Assembly: GCF_023035875.1 (NCBI RefSeq)
Contig: NZ_CP075379.1
Coordinates: 1 to 64,000 of the forward strand
DNA from: Borrelia puertoricensis
Lineage (GTDB): Bacteria; Spirochaetota; Spirochaetia; Borreliales; Borreliaceae
Length of the DNA stretch: 64,000 bases
Direction of reading: 5' to 3'
Part shown: piece by piece, positions 49,376 through 60,620 of the stretch
Numbering within the stretch: the stretch's first letter is position 1
Layout: the number at the start of each line of letters is the position of its first letter
Position numbers and translations under genes: made by a program
The notes under the pieces: model-generated
What the model was told of the DNA's origin: nothing
Databases searched by the model: none
Seen by the model: the letters and a program-made list of their open reading frames with translations, nothing else

Positions 49376-50047
49376 GTGGAAGTAAAGATAGAAGAATCTT
49401 GGAAAGAAATGTTAAAAGGTGAATTTTGTAAAAGCTATTTCAAAAGGCTTGTGAATTTCATAAAAAACGAATATAAAACTAAAAAGGACAAAATATTTCC
49501 ACCACCAAAATTAATATTTAATGCATTTGATTCTTTGCCATTCAAAGATATAAAAATAGTCATACTTGGACAAGATCCGTATCATGGAAAAGGACAAGCT
49601 AATGGTTTAGCCTTTTCTGTTAATTCAGATATCAAAATACCCCCATCACTACAAAATATTTTTAAAGAAATAGAGAGAAGTTTAAAAATTAAAACTATTC
49701 CAAATGGAGATCTAACACGATGGGCAACACAAGGCGTATTTTTACTAAATTCAATATTAACAGTAGAAGAAGGATGTCCATCATCTCACAAGGACATTGG
49801 CTGGGAAATTTTTACAAACGAAGTAATAAAAATTATTTCAAACAATCTAAATAATATTGTGTTTATGTTATGGGGTAATTTTGCAAGAGGAAAAAAAGAA
49901 TTAATAGACGCATCAAAACATTTAATTCTTGAAACAAGTCACCCATCCCCTTACTCTGCACATAACGGTTTTTTAGGCTCAAATCATTTTAGTCAAACTT
50001 TAAAATATCTAAAAGAACACAATAAAATTGCAATAGACTTTCAATAG
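49376..50047 (+). CDS. ung: Uracil-DNA glycosylase
   Basis: This 223-residue enzyme removes uracil from DNA to start base-excision repair. The catalytic motif [17 protein letters not shown] has its Asp at about residue 67, and the second motif [18 protein letters not shown] has the active His near 192. The start is GTG at 49376, because the next Met falls inside the conserved WKEML segment. It is close to and divergent from the SpoU-type methyltransferase. Confidence 0.95.
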   Translation: MEVKIEESWKEMLKGEFCKSYFKRLVNFIKNEYKTKKDKIFPPPKLIFNAFDSLPFKDIKIVILGQDPYHGKGQANGLAFSVNSDIKIPPSLQNIFKEIERSLKIKTIPNGDLTRWATQGVFLLNSILTVEEGCPSSHKDIGWEIFTNEVIKIISNNLNNIVFMLWGNFARGKKELIDASKHLILETSHPSPYSAHNGFLGSNHFSQTLKYLKEHNKIAIDFQ

Positions 50048-50102
50048 ACTAACTTGCCTAATATTTAATTTCAATAGCCTATCAGACAAGTCATCCTAAA
50101 CA

Positions 50103-50456
50103 TTATTTTTCTTTCTTTAAAGTATCTTCATTAACAAGATCATCATTTTGATTTGTATCATCATTCCAAAACGTTGAACTTTTTTCATTTGCCTTAACAT
50201 CCTTTAACAAACTGTTATCAACTCTTTTGGTATTAATAAAAGACAATGCTATCACAAAAATAAAGAAAAGCATAATAAAAAATGCTGTAATCCTTATCGC
50301 AATATTTGAAGATTTTGCTCCAAAAATAGAAGAACTACCACCTCCAAACACGCCTCCAATACTATCACCTTGTTCATCTTGAAATAAGACTAACAAAACA
50401 ATCATAAATGAAGTAATAATAAAAAAGACAAAGATTAAAAATCTAAATAACTCCAA
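50103..50456 (-). CDS. secG: Preprotein translocase subunit SecG
   Basis: This 117-residue inner-membrane protein has two membrane segments (about residues 4-24 and 54-73) joined by the Gly/Ser-rich loop GGVFGGGSSSIFGAKSSN typical of SecG, and an acidic C-terminal tail. It assists SecYEG export. The start is TTG, with GAGGGGGG just upstream. It is the last gene of the gap-pgk-tpiA-secG operon. Confidence 0.88.
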   Translation of the reverse strand: MELFRFLIFVFFIITSFMIVLLVLFQDEQGDSIGGVFGGGSSSIFGAKSSNIAIRITAFFIMLFFIFVIALSFINTKRVDNSLLKDVKANEKSSTFWNDDTNQNDDLVNEDTLKKEK

Positions 50457-50467
50457 AATACCCCCCT

Positions 50468-51232
50468 CTATTTAGCCACCTTATTAACTATATTCAAAAA
50501 TGAATCGGCCTTTAAAGATGCACCTCCAATCAATGCTCCATCAATGTCACTCTCACCCATAAGGCCTTCTACATTATCAATATTAACAGAACCACCATAC
50601 TGAATAATAATGTTATTTGCCGCTGAAGCTGAATACAATGATTCAATCTCATGCCTAATTGCTCTGTGAACTTCTTGTGCCTCTTCTTTTGTTGCTGTCT
50701 TTCCAGTTCCAATTGCCCATACAGGCTCATAAGCTAAAATTATTCGTTTAAGATCAGATTCAGACACAGAAATTAATCCTTTTCTAATCTGATTTAAAAC
50801 CACATCTAAAGTTTTATTATTCTCTCTCTCCTCAAGAGTTTCCCCAATACAAAAAATTAAATACTTAAATGGATGTTTAAGTCCTGCAAGAACTTTTTTA
50901 TTTACTACTTCATCAGTATCCCCAAGATAAGTTCTACATTCAGAGTGCCCAAGTATTACGTAATCGACCCCAAATTCCAAAAGCATAGAAGGTGAAATTT
51001 CACTTGTTCTTGCTCCACTATCCTCATAAGACATATTTTGTGCACCAAGAAGAACATTACTTCCCCTCGTAACTTCACAAACCTTACAAAGAGATGTAAA
51101 TGCGGGTGTTATCATAACCACAACATCATCCTTAATATTTTTAACTCCGTCTACAATTTGTTTAGCAACACCTGCGGCTTCCATACTTGTATAATGCATT
51201 TTCCAGTTTCCCGCTAAAAATATCTTTCTCAT
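50468..51232 (-). CDS. tpiA: Triose-phosphate isomerase
   Basis: This 254-residue TIM barrel interconverts dihydroxyacetone phosphate and glyceraldehyde 3-phosphate. Catalytic residues are Lys11 (GNWKMH), His near 96 (LGHSECR) and Glu near 168 ([14 protein letters not shown]), and the C-terminal phosphate loops GGSVN and GGASL are present. It starts one base after the pgk stop. Confidence 0.97.
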   Translation of the reverse strand: MRKIFLAGNWKMHYTSMEAAGVAKQIVDGVKNIKDDVVVMITPAFTSLCKVCEVTRGSNVLLGAQNMSYEDSGARTSEISPSMLLEFGVDYVILGHSECRTYLGDTDEVVNKKVLAGLKHPFKYLIFCIGETLEERENNKTLDVVLNQIRKGLISVSESDLKRIILAYEPVWAIGTGKTATKEEAQEVHRAIRHEIESLYSASAANNIIIQYGGSVNIDNVEGLMGESDIDGALIGGASLKADSFLNIVNKVAK

Positions 51233-51233
51233 T

Positions 51234-52412
51234 TTACTTCTCCAACACTTTTATACCTGGTAAAATTTTTCCCTCAAGATATTCAAGAGAAGCACCACCC
51301 CCTGTTGAAACATGGGTTATCTTTTCAGATAAATTAAATTTATTCACAGCAGCCACTGAATCTCCTCCACCAACAACCGTAATTCCAGAACAATTTGCAA
51401 CATATTCTGCAACCTTTGCTGTACCTTTAGAAAAAGCATTAAATTCAAAGACCCCAAGAGGCCCATTCCAAATCACAGTCTTCGCACTAACAAGAACTTC
51501 TCCAATTTTTCTCAAAGTTTTCTCACCAATATCCATACCAATCTTATCATTAGGGATATCAACAGAATCAACATACTCAGGAATAGAATCTTCCATAAAT
51601 TCACTTGCAACAATATGATCAAGTGGTAAAATAACTTTCACATCTAATTCTTTTGCCTTTTTCAAAAAAGATGAAGCCACATCAATATATTCACTCTCCA
51701 AAAGAGACTTTCCAATAGAATACCCTTCTACCTTTAAAAAGGTATATGCCATTCCACCACCAATTACCATTACATTCGATTTTGGCAAAAGAGACTCTAG
51801 TACTGCAATTTTTGAAGAAATTTTTGAACCACCAATTATTGCAACAAATGGACTCTCAGGATTTCTTAAAATTTTGCCCAAAAATTCATCTTCTTTTTCC
51901 ATTAAAAATCCACCAACAGCTGGTAAATAAGCTGCAAGGCCTGATGTAGAAGCATGTGCTCTATGAGCAGTGCCAAAAGCATCATTTACAAAAATATCAC
52001 CATTTTGAGATAATTTCTTTACAAAAGCATCACAATTGTCTTCTTCTTCCTTATAAAATCTTAAATTCTCAAGTAAAACAATATCTCCATTTTTCATACA
52101 AGAAACAGTAGTTGCTACTTCATCACCAATGCAATCAGGTATCATCTTAACATCTTGTCCTAATAGTTCTGACAACCTTTTAGCAACAGGCATAAGAGAA
52201 TATTTAAGATTTTTCTCTCCCTTTGGCCTACCCAAATGACTCATAAGAACAACTCTGGCTCCCTGAGACTTAAGATACTCTATTGTAGGTAATGCAGCCT
52301 TAATTCTAGTATCATCAGTAATGTTCCCTTCTTTTAAGGGAACATTAAAATCACATCTTACTAAAGCACGCTTGCCTGAAAAATCACAATCCTTTATTGT
52401 TTTTATTGACAT
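51234..52412 (-). CDS. pgk: Phosphoglycerate kinase
   Basis: This 392-residue enzyme transfers phosphate from 1,3-bisphosphoglycerate to ADP. It shows the N-terminal [12 protein letters not shown], the substrate segments SHLGRPKG and [14 protein letters not shown], the hinge [17 protein letters not shown] and the nucleotide site GGGDSVAAV near the end. The length is typical. It follows gap by 28 bases, with GAGGTAG as ribosome site. Confidence 0.97.
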   Translation of the reverse strand: MSIKTIKDCDFSGKRALVRCDFNVPLKEGNITDDTRIKAALPTIEYLKSQGARVVLMSHLGRPKGEKNLKYSLMPVAKRLSELLGQDVKMIPDCIGDEVATTVSCMKNGDIVLLENLRFYKEEEDNCDAFVKKLSQNGDIFVNDAFGTAHRAHASTSGLAAYLPAVGGFLMEKEDEFLGKILRNPESPFVAIIGGSKISSKIAVLESLLPKSNVMVIGGGMAYTFLKVEGYSIGKSLLESEYIDVASSFLKKAKELDVKVILPLDHIVASEFMEDSIPEYVDSVDIPNDKIGMDIGEKTLRKIGEVLVSAKTVIWNGPLGVFEFNAFSKGTAKVAEYVANCSGITVVGGGDSVAAVNKFNLSEKITHVSTGGGASLEYLEGKILPGIKVLEK

Positions 52413-52440
52413 TTATAACTACCTCAAGACCATTTTTTTC

Positions 52441-53460
<1,020 letters not shown>

Positions 53461-53490
53461 TCATTTTGTATTATCTACTAGAATTATTAA

Positions 53491-53519
53491 ATAATAAATT
53501 AATTAACCACAAGTGTCAA
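53491..53519 (-). promoter_or_regulatory. Promoter of the gap-pgk-tpiA-secG operon
   Basis: On the minus strand a consensus TTGACA (53514-53519) and TATTAT (53491-53496) are 17 bases apart, followed by a leader of about 36 bases with GGAGGAG before the gap ATG. This predicts strong expression. Confidence 0.78.
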
Positions 53520-53520
53520 A

Positions 53521-55506
53521 CTATTTTTTTATAAAAACTGTATATCCTTCCTGAATATAATCTCTTAAAAGAGTAGGTGCTTTTAAAATTCCTCTGGAAA
53601 TGTAATCACCAATCTCTTCAATAGAAATTTCACCTAAAATATCTGACTTACTATAGTTAATAAAACTAGAACTATCACTATTATACTTTAAAGCCCCTTC
53701 TTTAAGAACTAAAAAAACATCTCCTTTTTTCACATCATTCACATGTCCAAGATTAATGAGAACATCATCTCTCTTAATCTGAAGGATCTCTCCCTTTTTA
53801 GGTAAATAATTATTAAAATCTCTAGAAAAAGAACTTAAAATATCACTTAAATAAAGAACTCCTCCCGAATTATAATCAAAAGTCTTAACTTTAACACCCG
53901 TCTTACCTGAAAAAATATCTACTCTTAAATTAGCCGAATTTTTAAAAATATCTACATCAAGATCGAACATCAAAAACAAATCAAGATTATTATCCCTTGC
54001 ATAAGAAAATTCTTCAGAAAAACTACTTACCAAATAATCTTTATCTTTATTATAATCGAATCTATAATTAACTACTTCTATATTTAAATTACGATCAAGT
54101 ATTCTCTCAGCATATTTTAAAATTAAATCATTTGCACCAAAAATTTTGTTCTCATTTTGAGTAAAAATACCTACCCTATAAACTGTTTGATTATTATAAA
54201 GCCTATTTAAATCACCAATAGTCTTATAACCATACTTAAAAAACAAAGAACTTCTAATATCAAATGTAACTACATCATAAAAATCTAAAATTTTAGTATC
54301 TGTAACCTTTCTATGCTCTATTAAATAATAGAGTTCCTCATAAGCCATCACATCTAATTTCATAAATTTATAAATTTTAGCAAGCAAAAACCTAGCACTA
54401 TCATTATCAGGATAAATATCAATAGCATTCCTTACATTAAATACTGCTCTATCTAAATTTAAATTTTTAAAAGCCTTAAATCCCTCATTTTCATATCTTT
54501 TAGAAATTCCTATATTAGTACCATTATTTTTTTGAAATGAACTCCTAAAATTAGATACAAAAAAACTTTCTTCAAGAGCTATATCGTAAAATTCTAAGTC
54601 CTTTTTCATACTTTTAGCTCTCTCAAAGTTTAAAACAGCTTTATCAACTATTTCAAGTTTCAAATAAGAATAACCAAGCAAATAATAAAGTTCATCAGAA
54701 TTTTGATCAACAAGTATTGCCTTTTGAAGAAAATCGGTTGCATCTTCATATTTAGACTGATATAAATAAACAAGGGCAAGTAAACGGTAAGCATCAACAA
54801 GTCCAAAATCTCTATAAGTAGTTCTTACTAACATTAAGTAATTTTGAGCATATTTCTCAGCAACTCCTAAACTATTAGTCTTAATAGAAAATTCTGCCAC
54901 CCTTTTATGAAAATCTGGCAAAGAAGTAAAATTACCCCTTACTTTGTTTATTAAATGCTGTGCCTTATCATTCATGTTCAATTTTTCATAAATGCTCATA
55001 AGACGCTCAAAGGCATTATAATTTGTCTGATTATATTCAAGAATAGATAGATAATAATTAGCAGCTGCAACAAGTAATCCTTCTTCCTCAAAAATTGAAG
55101 CAAGTCCCACTAAAGCATCAATATTATTTTTTTGCTTTGCTAAAACTTCCGAATAAAATTTCTTAGCCTGTGCTGTTCCATTATTTTTAAGCAATATATT
55201 CGCATAAAGAATCTTATATTCAGTATCACCATTTGACATTTTATAGGCTTTCTCTATAAAAAACTGAGCCTGATTATATATCTTCAATAGATAATAAATT
55301 TCTGCAATAAACTTATATGCCTCATAATAATTAGGATTAATCTTTACAGCCTCAAGAAGTTCGTCAATAGCATCATAATACTTTTGCATAAGATAATATG
55401 TTTGCGCATTTTGATAATATTTGATTGCGGTTGTAGTATTACCTATTAAACTCCCAAAATTTAAATTAAAAATTAAAAGCATTATCAAAAATCTCTTCAA
55501 ATTCAT
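53521..55506 (-). CDS. Exported tetratricopeptide-repeat protein
   Basis: This 661-residue protein has a signal peptide ([22 protein letters not shown]) and then about ten TPR units (for example YYQNAQTYYLMQKYYDAIDELLEAVKINP, given as segments YYDAIDELLEAVKINP and YKFIAEIYYLLKIYNQAQFF). The C-terminal 200 residues are strand-rich, with no domain that I recognise (GDVFLVLKEGALKY, SDILGEISIEEIGDYIS). It is probably a periplasmic protein-interaction scaffold. It overlaps the CBS gene by four bases. Confidence 0.8.
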   Translation of the reverse strand: MNLKRFLIMLLIFNLNFGSLIGNTTTAIKYYQNAQTYYLMQKYYDAIDELLEAVKINPNYYEAYKFIAEIYYLLKIYNQAQFFIEKAYKMSNGDTEYKILYANILLKNNGTAQAKKFYSEVLAKQKNNIDALVGLASIFEEEGLLVAAANYYLSILEYNQTNYNAFERLMSIYEKLNMNDKAQHLINKVRGNFTSLPDFHKRVAEFSIKTNSLGVAEKYAQNYLMLVRTTYRDFGLVDAYRLLALVYLYQSKYEDATDFLQKAILVDQNSDELYYLLGYSYLKLEIVDKAVLNFERAKSMKKDLEFYDIALEESFFVSNFRSSFQKNNGTNIGISKRYENEGFKAFKNLNLDRAVFNVRNAIDIYPDNDSARFLLAKIYKFMKLDVMAYEELYYLIEHRKVTDTKILDFYDVVTFDIRSSLFFKYGYKTIGDLNRLYNNQTVYRVGIFTQNENKIFGANDLILKYAERILDRNLNIEVVNYRFDYNKDKDYLVSSFSEEFSYARDNNLDLFLMFDLDVDIFKNSANLRVDIFSGKTGVKVKTFDYNSGGVLYLSDILSSFSRDFNNYLPKKGEILQIKRDDVLINLGHVNDVKKGDVFLVLKEGALKYNSDSSSFINYSKSDILGEISIEEIGDYISRGILKAPTLLRDYIQEGYTVFIKK

Positions 55507-56282
55507 AAACCTTCCTTCTGGGAAATTTTTATTACTTTAATGTTTCTTTGATGCATATTTTTAATGGTAAATGTTAAATTATTATATTTTATTTTTTCAT
55601 TTTTCAAAGGAATCCTTCCGAATAGATCATAAACAAATCCCCCAAGAGTATCAAAGTCCCCATCTGGAAGACTTAATCCAAGTTTTTCATTTAAATCTTC
55701 AATCAAAACTCTAGCAGTACAAAGATAACTCCCATCATCAAGAGGTACTATTTCATCAAGCTCATTATCAAACTCATCTTGAATATCTCCTACAATCTCC
55801 TCAAGAATATCTTCAAGAGTGACAAGACCTGCAACTCCCCCATATTCATCAACTACAATAGCAATATGAATATGATTTTCCTGGAACTCTTTTAAAAGTG
55901 AATCAATCTTCTTACTCTCAGGAACAAACATAACCTTTCGCATAATATCTCTTAGATCTATTTCATAAAAATCTCTCTTCCACATATGCAAAAGTATATC
56001 TTTCGTATGAATTATCCCAATAATATCATCTATTGTTTCTCTATAAACGGGAAATCTTGAATGATTGCTAGATGTCACAACTTTCAAAATTTCATCTTTA
56101 CTCCCAAAATAATCAACAAAAACCACACTTATTCTTGGAATCATAATTTCTTTAACAATTGTTTCCTTTAGAGAATTAAAATTCTTAAGCAAAGATGTTT
56201 CAAATTTCGACTTTTCCTCAACATTTTTATAATCAGCATCTCTTATTTTTTTATTTTTAAAACTCAAAAACTTGAACATCAA
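55503..56282 (-). CDS. CBS-domain and CorC/HlyC-domain protein
   Basis: This 259-residue soluble protein has two CBS domains ([15 protein letters not shown]...GIIHTKDIL and [14 protein letters not shown]...[23 protein letters not shown]) and the C-terminal CorC_HlyC domain ([18 protein letters not shown]). Without a DUF21 membrane domain it resembles CorC/TlyC. A magnesium/cobalt-related role is known for CorC, and the haemolysin name is historical. It overlaps both neighbours by four bases. Confidence 0.88.
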   Translation of the reverse strand: MMFKFLSFKNKKIRDADYKNVEEKSKFETSLLKNFNSLKETIVKEIMIPRISVVFVDYFGSKDEILKVVTSSNHSRFPVYRETIDDIIGIIHTKDILLHMWKRDFYEIDLRDIMRKVMFVPESKKIDSLLKEFQENHIHIAIVVDEYGGVAGLVTLEDILEEIVGDIQDEFDNELDEIVPLDDGSYLCTARVLIEDLNEKLGLSLPDGDFDTLGGFVYDLFGRIPLKNEKIKYNNLTFTIKNMHQRNIKVIKISQKEGL

Positions 56283-56725
56283 AATACCCTTCTGGTTTCT
56301 CTTAAAACTTTCTCCTGAATAATTAACATCTCTTCATTTTGGAAGTCATTTGTTTTGTGAGTATATCCTATTAAATGTAAAATACCATGTATAGTATTCC
56401 TTTGAAGTTCATCGTACAGTTCAACATTAAACTCCAAAGAACTAAACTCTAAATATTCAAGAGATATTATAAGATCACCTTGTATTTTATGATCTATTTG
56501 TCCACTCTCTTCAAGATAATTAAAAGAGAGAACATCAGTGGGCTCAGATTTTTGTCTAAATTGACTATTTAACTTTTGAATGTACTCATTATTACACAAG
56601 ATAACAGAAAATTCATATTCTTTAATACAAAGAAAACCTAGAACAGATAAAATAAAATTATAATAAGCATCCCAATGTTTAAACTCAACACCTTCTGCCC
56701 ATAAGTTTAACTCTTCTTTTATCAA
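56279..56725 (-). CDS. ybeY: Endoribonuclease YbeY
   Basis: This 148-residue zinc-dependent RNase matures 16S rRNA and takes part in ribosome quality control. The metal motif [11 protein letters not shown] near residues 115-125 carries the three histidines, and [15 protein letters not shown] near 57 is the second family block. It overlaps the CBS-domain gene, a common bacterial arrangement. Confidence 0.93.
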   Translation of the reverse strand: MIKEELNLWAEGVEFKHWDAYYNFILSVLGFLCIKEYEFSVILCNNEYIQKLNSQFRQKSEPTDVLSFNYLEESGQIDHKIQGDLIISLEYLEFSSLEFNVELYDELQRNTIHGILHLIGYTHKTNDFQNEEMLIIQEKVLRETRRVF

Positions 56726-56813
56726 TTCACTATATCCTAAAATAATTATAACTTAAAAAAATATTATATAAACAGACAAGATTTTAATTTTTTATTAAAA
56801 TTCTTTACACATG

Positions 56814-57167
56814 CTAAACTTTAAATAAATCTTTAATTGCATCTTCAAAAGAATCTTTTTGAATAAAACCAACAGAAACCCTTGGCTTTTCTCCAACAGG
56901 AACAAAAATAATAGTAGGAAGACTTTGAACACCAAGTGCCATAGAAATTTCCTGTTCTTTATCAGTATTGACTTTATAAAAATCAATTCTATCTCCATAT
57001 TCTTTTGAAAGTTCATCATAAATCGGAGCAAGCATTTTACATGGGCCACACCAATCAGCATAAAAATCAATTATTGCAGGTTTTTTTCCCTTAAAATCCC
57101 ACTCTTTATTATTTTTATAATCAAAAACCTTATCAATAAATTCCTGCTTAGTTAAACTAATTGCCAT
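56814..57167 (-). CDS. trxA: Thioredoxin
   Basis: This 117-residue disulfide reductase has the active site WCGPCK near residues 51-56, followed by the cis-proline loop SLPTIIF. The ATG at 57165-57167 is set by AGGAG six bases upstream. Longer readings upstream are noise that overlaps rsmE. A TATAAT (complement of 57195-57200) supplies a promoter, facing away from a plus-strand TATAAT (57222-57227) for rsmE. Confidence 0.96.
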   Translation of the reverse strand: MAISLTKQEFIDKVFDYKNNKEWDFKGKKPAIIDFYADWCGPCKMLAPIYDELSKEYGDRIDFYKVNTDKEQEISMALGVQSLPTIIFVPVGEKPRVSVGFIQKDSFEDAIKDLFKV

Positions 57168-57249
57168 ATTTTCTCCTAAATCAATCGATTTTTCATTATA
57201 ACATAAATACAACATATACAATATAATTAATAAAGGATTACATATAGAA

Positions 57250-57972
57250 ATGAACTTAATATTAATAAACCCAGATGAACTTAAAAACGGATTGATACTC
57301 AATGATTCAAGAGTAAAACACATAAATGAGATATTAAAACTTAAAAACAATGAAACATTTAAGTTTGGTATTATTGGGGAAAAATACATTTACTCATGCG
57401 TATATCAAAAAGATGTAAAACTTTTTTTTAGAGAAAATCGTAAAATAGCAAAGTCAAACAAACTAAAAAAGTTAAAAGTAATAATTGGTTTAGTGCGACC
57501 AATTGCAGCAAAAAGAATAATTACACATCTTGGAAGCATCGGAATATCTGAACTGATTTTTTTTAATGCTTTACTTAGCGAAAAATCTTATTTATGTTCC
57601 AAACTCTTTAAAGAAAGGGAATATGAAAAATATCTAATAGAAGGTGCCATGCAAGGTGGAATCACCTACATACCAAAAGTCAAAATTTTTAATAATCTAA
57701 GAGAAGTTTTAAAGAACACAGAATATGAGGGAGATAATACCACAAAAATACTACTTGAAAGAGAAAGCAAAAACAAATTAGTTGACTTAAATATACAAAC
57801 AAAGAATACAGCTGTTATTATTGGACCAGAGAGAGGATTTATAACAAAAGAAATAAACTTAATCAAAGAATATAATTTTAATGCCTATAATATCTCATCA
57901 AATATTTTAAGAACAGAAACGGCCACAATTGTAGCATCCGCTATTATCACATCAAAAATGAATATTAAATAA
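57250..57972 (+). CDS. rsmE: 16S rRNA (uracil-1498-N3)-methyltransferase
   Basis: This 240-residue SPOUT-family enzyme methylates U1498 of 16S rRNA. It has an N-terminal PUA-like part (NDSRVKHINEILKLK) and the SAM-binding C-terminal part IIGPERGFITKEI near 190-202, with SNILRTETATIVASAII. The earlier segment LVRPIAAKRIITHLGSIGI fits the family. It is divergent from trxA and followed by a hairpin. Confidence 0.92.
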   Translation: MNLILINPDELKNGLILNDSRVKHINEILKLKNNETFKFGIIGEKYIYSCVYQKDVKLFFRENRKIAKSNKLKKLKVIIGLVRPIAAKRIITHLGSIGISELIFFNALLSEKSYLCSKLFKEREYEKYLIEGAMQGGITYIPKVKIFNNLREVLKNTEYEGDNTTKILLERESKNKLVDLNIQTKNTAVIIGPERGFITKEINLIKEYNFNAYNISSNILRTETATIVASAIITSKMNIK

Positions 57973-58024
57973 TATTTTTTAACATCTTAAATATGTATCA
58001 AACAAATAAGCATATTACCAAACA

Positions 58025-58055
58025 TTTCACTTTTAAATTCACTTTAAAAGTGAAA
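58025..58055. terminator. 13-bp hairpin between convergent rsmE and PASTA genes
   Basis: TTTCACTTTTAAA (58025-58037) pairs perfectly with TTTAAAAGTGAAA (58043-58055) around a five-base loop. Because it lies between convergent genes and carries A/T tracts at both ends, it can act as a bidirectional terminator. Confidence 0.75.
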
Positions 58056-58079
58056 AGAATACAAATAAAACAAATAAAC

Positions 58080-59138
58080 TCAGTTTACTACTGTTTGATT
58101 CACAAGTTTATCATAAATATAAAGTTCAATTATCGAACCTTTTAATGCCTCATAAGGCAATTTAATAAGTCCGCCCTTAGATCTAAAAGAATAAAGCAAA
58201 GAACTACTTCCACTAGAATCCTTGATCTTAACCATTATATCCACACTAGATGAGTACATATCCAATTTATAAGTCAAAAACCCAAAAACACTTGTATCAT
58301 TTCTCCTTGGTTCATTAATAGTAATTGTTAATTTATCTAAATTTTCAATTTTACTACCGGGAGATAAAGATTGAAAAATAACACTTCCAAAATCATTGCC
58401 ACTTGACAAATTCACATCAAAAGCAATCTCATCATTTAAAAGAGAAATAATCGCATCTTTATAATAAAGACCAATATAATTTTTTGCATATTTAACAGGG
58501 GAGCCTCCTTGCCCCTTGCTTACTAAAAATTGAAGATCAACTAAGCTTGAAATCTTAGTACCTGGAGATGGTTCCTGACGAATTATTGTCCCCTTTGGAA
58601 GAGTACTCTCAATTTCAATGGGTTTTAACAAATGATAAAGCATCCTGTTATTATTAATTGAATTGGCTTTTAAATTAATAAGCACATCATCAATATTTTT
58701 TCCAATAAAACTATCAACTTTATTGATCACAGCTCCTTTACTAATAAAGATCTTAACCTTACTATCAAGTCTTAAAACAGTACCTTTCTTAGGATTTTGA
58801 TCTATTACCTTTCCCTTATCAAGAGAAGTTGATGAAAATTTAAGTTCAACATAAGGAATAAGTTCTTTATTTTGAAGCTCAGTAATTGCATCTTCAAGAT
58901 AAAGTTCACTAAGATTCGGAACAACAACAATATCACTACTTTTTAAAAAAATAAAAAATATTGCACACGAAATAATTAAAGAACCAAAAATAGTAAGTAT
59001 TAAACCCTTAGCTACATGTTTGGGCAATGTGAGAACTTTCCTATCGAAATTTTCATTATATTCACACAAATCATTACTACTACTTAAATTTTTATCATCT
59101 AAAAAATTTTTATTATGTGGTGGTCTATTATCACTCAA
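58080..59138 (-). CDS. Membrane-anchored PASTA-domain protein
   Basis: This 352-residue protein has a short cytoplasmic part, one membrane segment (about residues 44-66) and at least three extracytoplasmic PASTA domains (VPNLSELYLEDAITELQNKEL, VDSFIGKNIDDVLINLK and YIGLYYKDAIISLLN as their starts). PASTA domains bind peptidoglycan fragments and are usually fused to Ser/Thr kinases. No kinase is present here. The start is TTG after AAGGAG at long spacing. It follows fmt in a minus-strand operon. Confidence 0.87.
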   Translation of the reverse strand: MSDNRPPHNKNFLDDKNLSSSNDLCEYNENFDRKVLTLPKHVAKGLILTIFGSLIISCAIFFIFLKSSDIVVVPNLSELYLEDAITELQNKELIPYVELKFSSTSLDKGKVIDQNPKKGTVLRLDSKVKIFISKGAVINKVDSFIGKNIDDVLINLKANSINNNRMLYHLLKPIEIESTLPKGTIIRQEPSPGTKISSLVDLQFLVSKGQGGSPVKYAKNYIGLYYKDAIISLLNDEIAFDVNLSSGNDFGSVIFQSLSPGSKIENLDKLTITINEPRRNDTSVFGFLTYKLDMYSSSVDIMVKIKDSSGSSSLLYSFRSKGGLIKLPYEALKGSIIELYIYDKLVNQTVVN

Positions 59139-59167
59139 TGCTATATCATCTCCTTATAGCCTCATAT

Positions 59168-60103
59168 TTAAGATTTAAGAAAAATTTCACCTATCAAATC
59201 CCTATTTCCATTATAAAAAGACTTATAATCTACAACCTTCCTCCCAGATCTTTGAAGCTCTAATAACAATAAAATTCCATCTCCTGTCTTCACCAAAATA
59301 CCTTTACTAGGATCAAATGAAACAATTTTTCCTATTGTCTGATCACTATAATCAGTAGTCTTTATAAAGTCAGCTCTATGAAAAATAATTTCATCTTTAT
59401 CAAGCTTAGCTCTTGCAAGTGGCCAAGGATTGCAAGCATTGATCTTATTCTTAATCTCAAAGGCACTCAAATTAAAATCAAGCATTCTATGTTGCTTATT
59501 TAAAAAAGAACAATATGTTGCCTGGCTTGAATCTTGAACAATGCCAATATGTCCTTTATTCAGTTTACTTAAAGCTTCCAAAACAAGATTAAAGCTATTT
59601 AAAGAAACATATTTAAAAACATCATCACTTGTATTAAAGCTCTTTATTTCAAACTGACTCTGTGCTAAAATGTTGCCACTATCCATCTCCAAAGCCATTT
59701 TTTGAATAGTAATCCCTCCAATAGCATCACCATTTAAAATAGCGGTTTGAATGGGGGAAGGTCCTCTATATTTTGGTAAAAGAGAAGGATGAATATTAAC
59801 ACAACCCATTGGGAAAATATCTAAAAATTCTTGCCTAAATATCTTTCCATAAGAAAAAACTAACATAAGATCAGGTTTTAATTTCTTAACCATTCCTATT
59901 ACATCAGAATTAAGTACAACGGGATCTAAAACAGTAATATTCCTATTAATGGCCTCAACTTTAATGTCATTAACTTTTAAAAAAAGACCACGACCACTAG
60001 GCTTATCAGGAGCAGTTAACACACCAACTACATTATAATGATCTGAGACTTTCTTTAAAACCTCTAAAGCAATACTGTCAGAACTTGCAAAAAAAATCCT
60101 CAA
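59168..60103 (-). CDS. fmt: Methionyl-tRNA formyltransferase
   Basis: This 311-residue enzyme formylates initiator Met-tRNA. The catalytic segment CVNIHPSLLPKYRGPSPIQTAILNGD near 103-128 (segments NIHPSLLPKYRGPSP and AILNGD) and ITIQKMALEMDSGNIL are typical, with the C-terminal tRNA-binding domain following (NACNPWPLARAKL). It overlaps def by four bases, the usual def-fmt pair. The formyl donor depends on FolD (24602). Confidence 0.96.
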   Translation of the reverse strand: MRIFFASSDSIALEVLKKVSDHYNVVGVLTAPDKPSGRGLFLKVNDIKVEAINRNITVLDPVVLNSDVIGMVKKLKPDLMLVFSYGKIFRQEFLDIFPMGCVNIHPSLLPKYRGPSPIQTAILNGDAIGGITIQKMALEMDSGNILAQSQFEIKSFNTSDDVFKYVSLNSFNLVLEALSKLNKGHIGIVQDSSQATYCSFLNKQHRMLDFNLSAFEIKNKINACNPWPLARAKLDKDEIIFHRADFIKTTDYSDQTIGKIVSFDPSKGILVKTGDGILLLLELQRSGRKVVDYKSFYNGNRDLIGEIFLKS

Positions 60104-60597
60104 GTTTTAATAAACCTCCTTTTTTTCATATAAGGCTCCAACAATTCATTCTTAAGTTTATCCTCATAATAATCAATAAAAAGCACACCTTTTAAATGAT
60201 CCATTTCATGCTGAACAATTCTGGCTAACAAATCTGAACTTTCAATCTTAAAAAACTCACCATTTTCATCATAAGCTTCAACTACAATAGATTTTGGCCT
60301 CAAGAGATCATAATAAACTCCAGGAATACTCAAACAACCTTCTTTATAAAGAACAAGTTCAACAGAAGTTTCTGTTATCAAAGGATTAATAAAAATTAAA
60401 GGTTTTGACATTGCATTTTCTCTGATCACAAAAATAGACAAATCAAGACCTACTTGAGGTGCCGCTAGCCCAACACCATTATTAGCATCCATCAAATTTA
60501 CCATTTTAAAAGCAGTATTTCTAAGCTCATTATCAATATTTAAAACCGCCTTTGTCTTTACTCGCAATAGATCATTAGGATAAAAAAATATTTTCAT
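60100..60597 (-). CDS. def: Peptide deformylase
   Basis: This 165-residue metalloenzyme removes the N-formyl group from new proteins. All three motifs are intact: GVGLAAPQVG near 42-51, EGCLSIPGVY near 87-96 and QHEMDHLKGVLF near 132-143, giving the Cys and two His metal ligands. It overlaps fmt by four bases. Confidence 0.97.
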   Translation of the reverse strand: MKIFFYPNDLLRVKTKAVLNIDNELRNTAFKMVNLMDANNGVGLAAPQVGLDLSIFVIRENAMSKPLIFINPLITETSVELVLYKEGCLSIPGVYYDLLRPKSIVVEAYDENGEFFKIESSDLLARIVQHEMDHLKGVLFIDYYEDKLKNELLEPYMKKRRFIKT

Positions 60598-60620
60598 AAA
60601 ACCCTCAACTAAAATTTAAA

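Noticed and set aside
56795..57070. Overlapping minus-strand ORF inside trxA
   Set aside because: It is a shadow frame of the thioredoxin gene with no family match.
57168..57389. N-terminal extension of thioredoxin
   Set aside because: It is antisense to rsmE, contains the trxA promoter and lies before a perfect AGGAG-ATG start.
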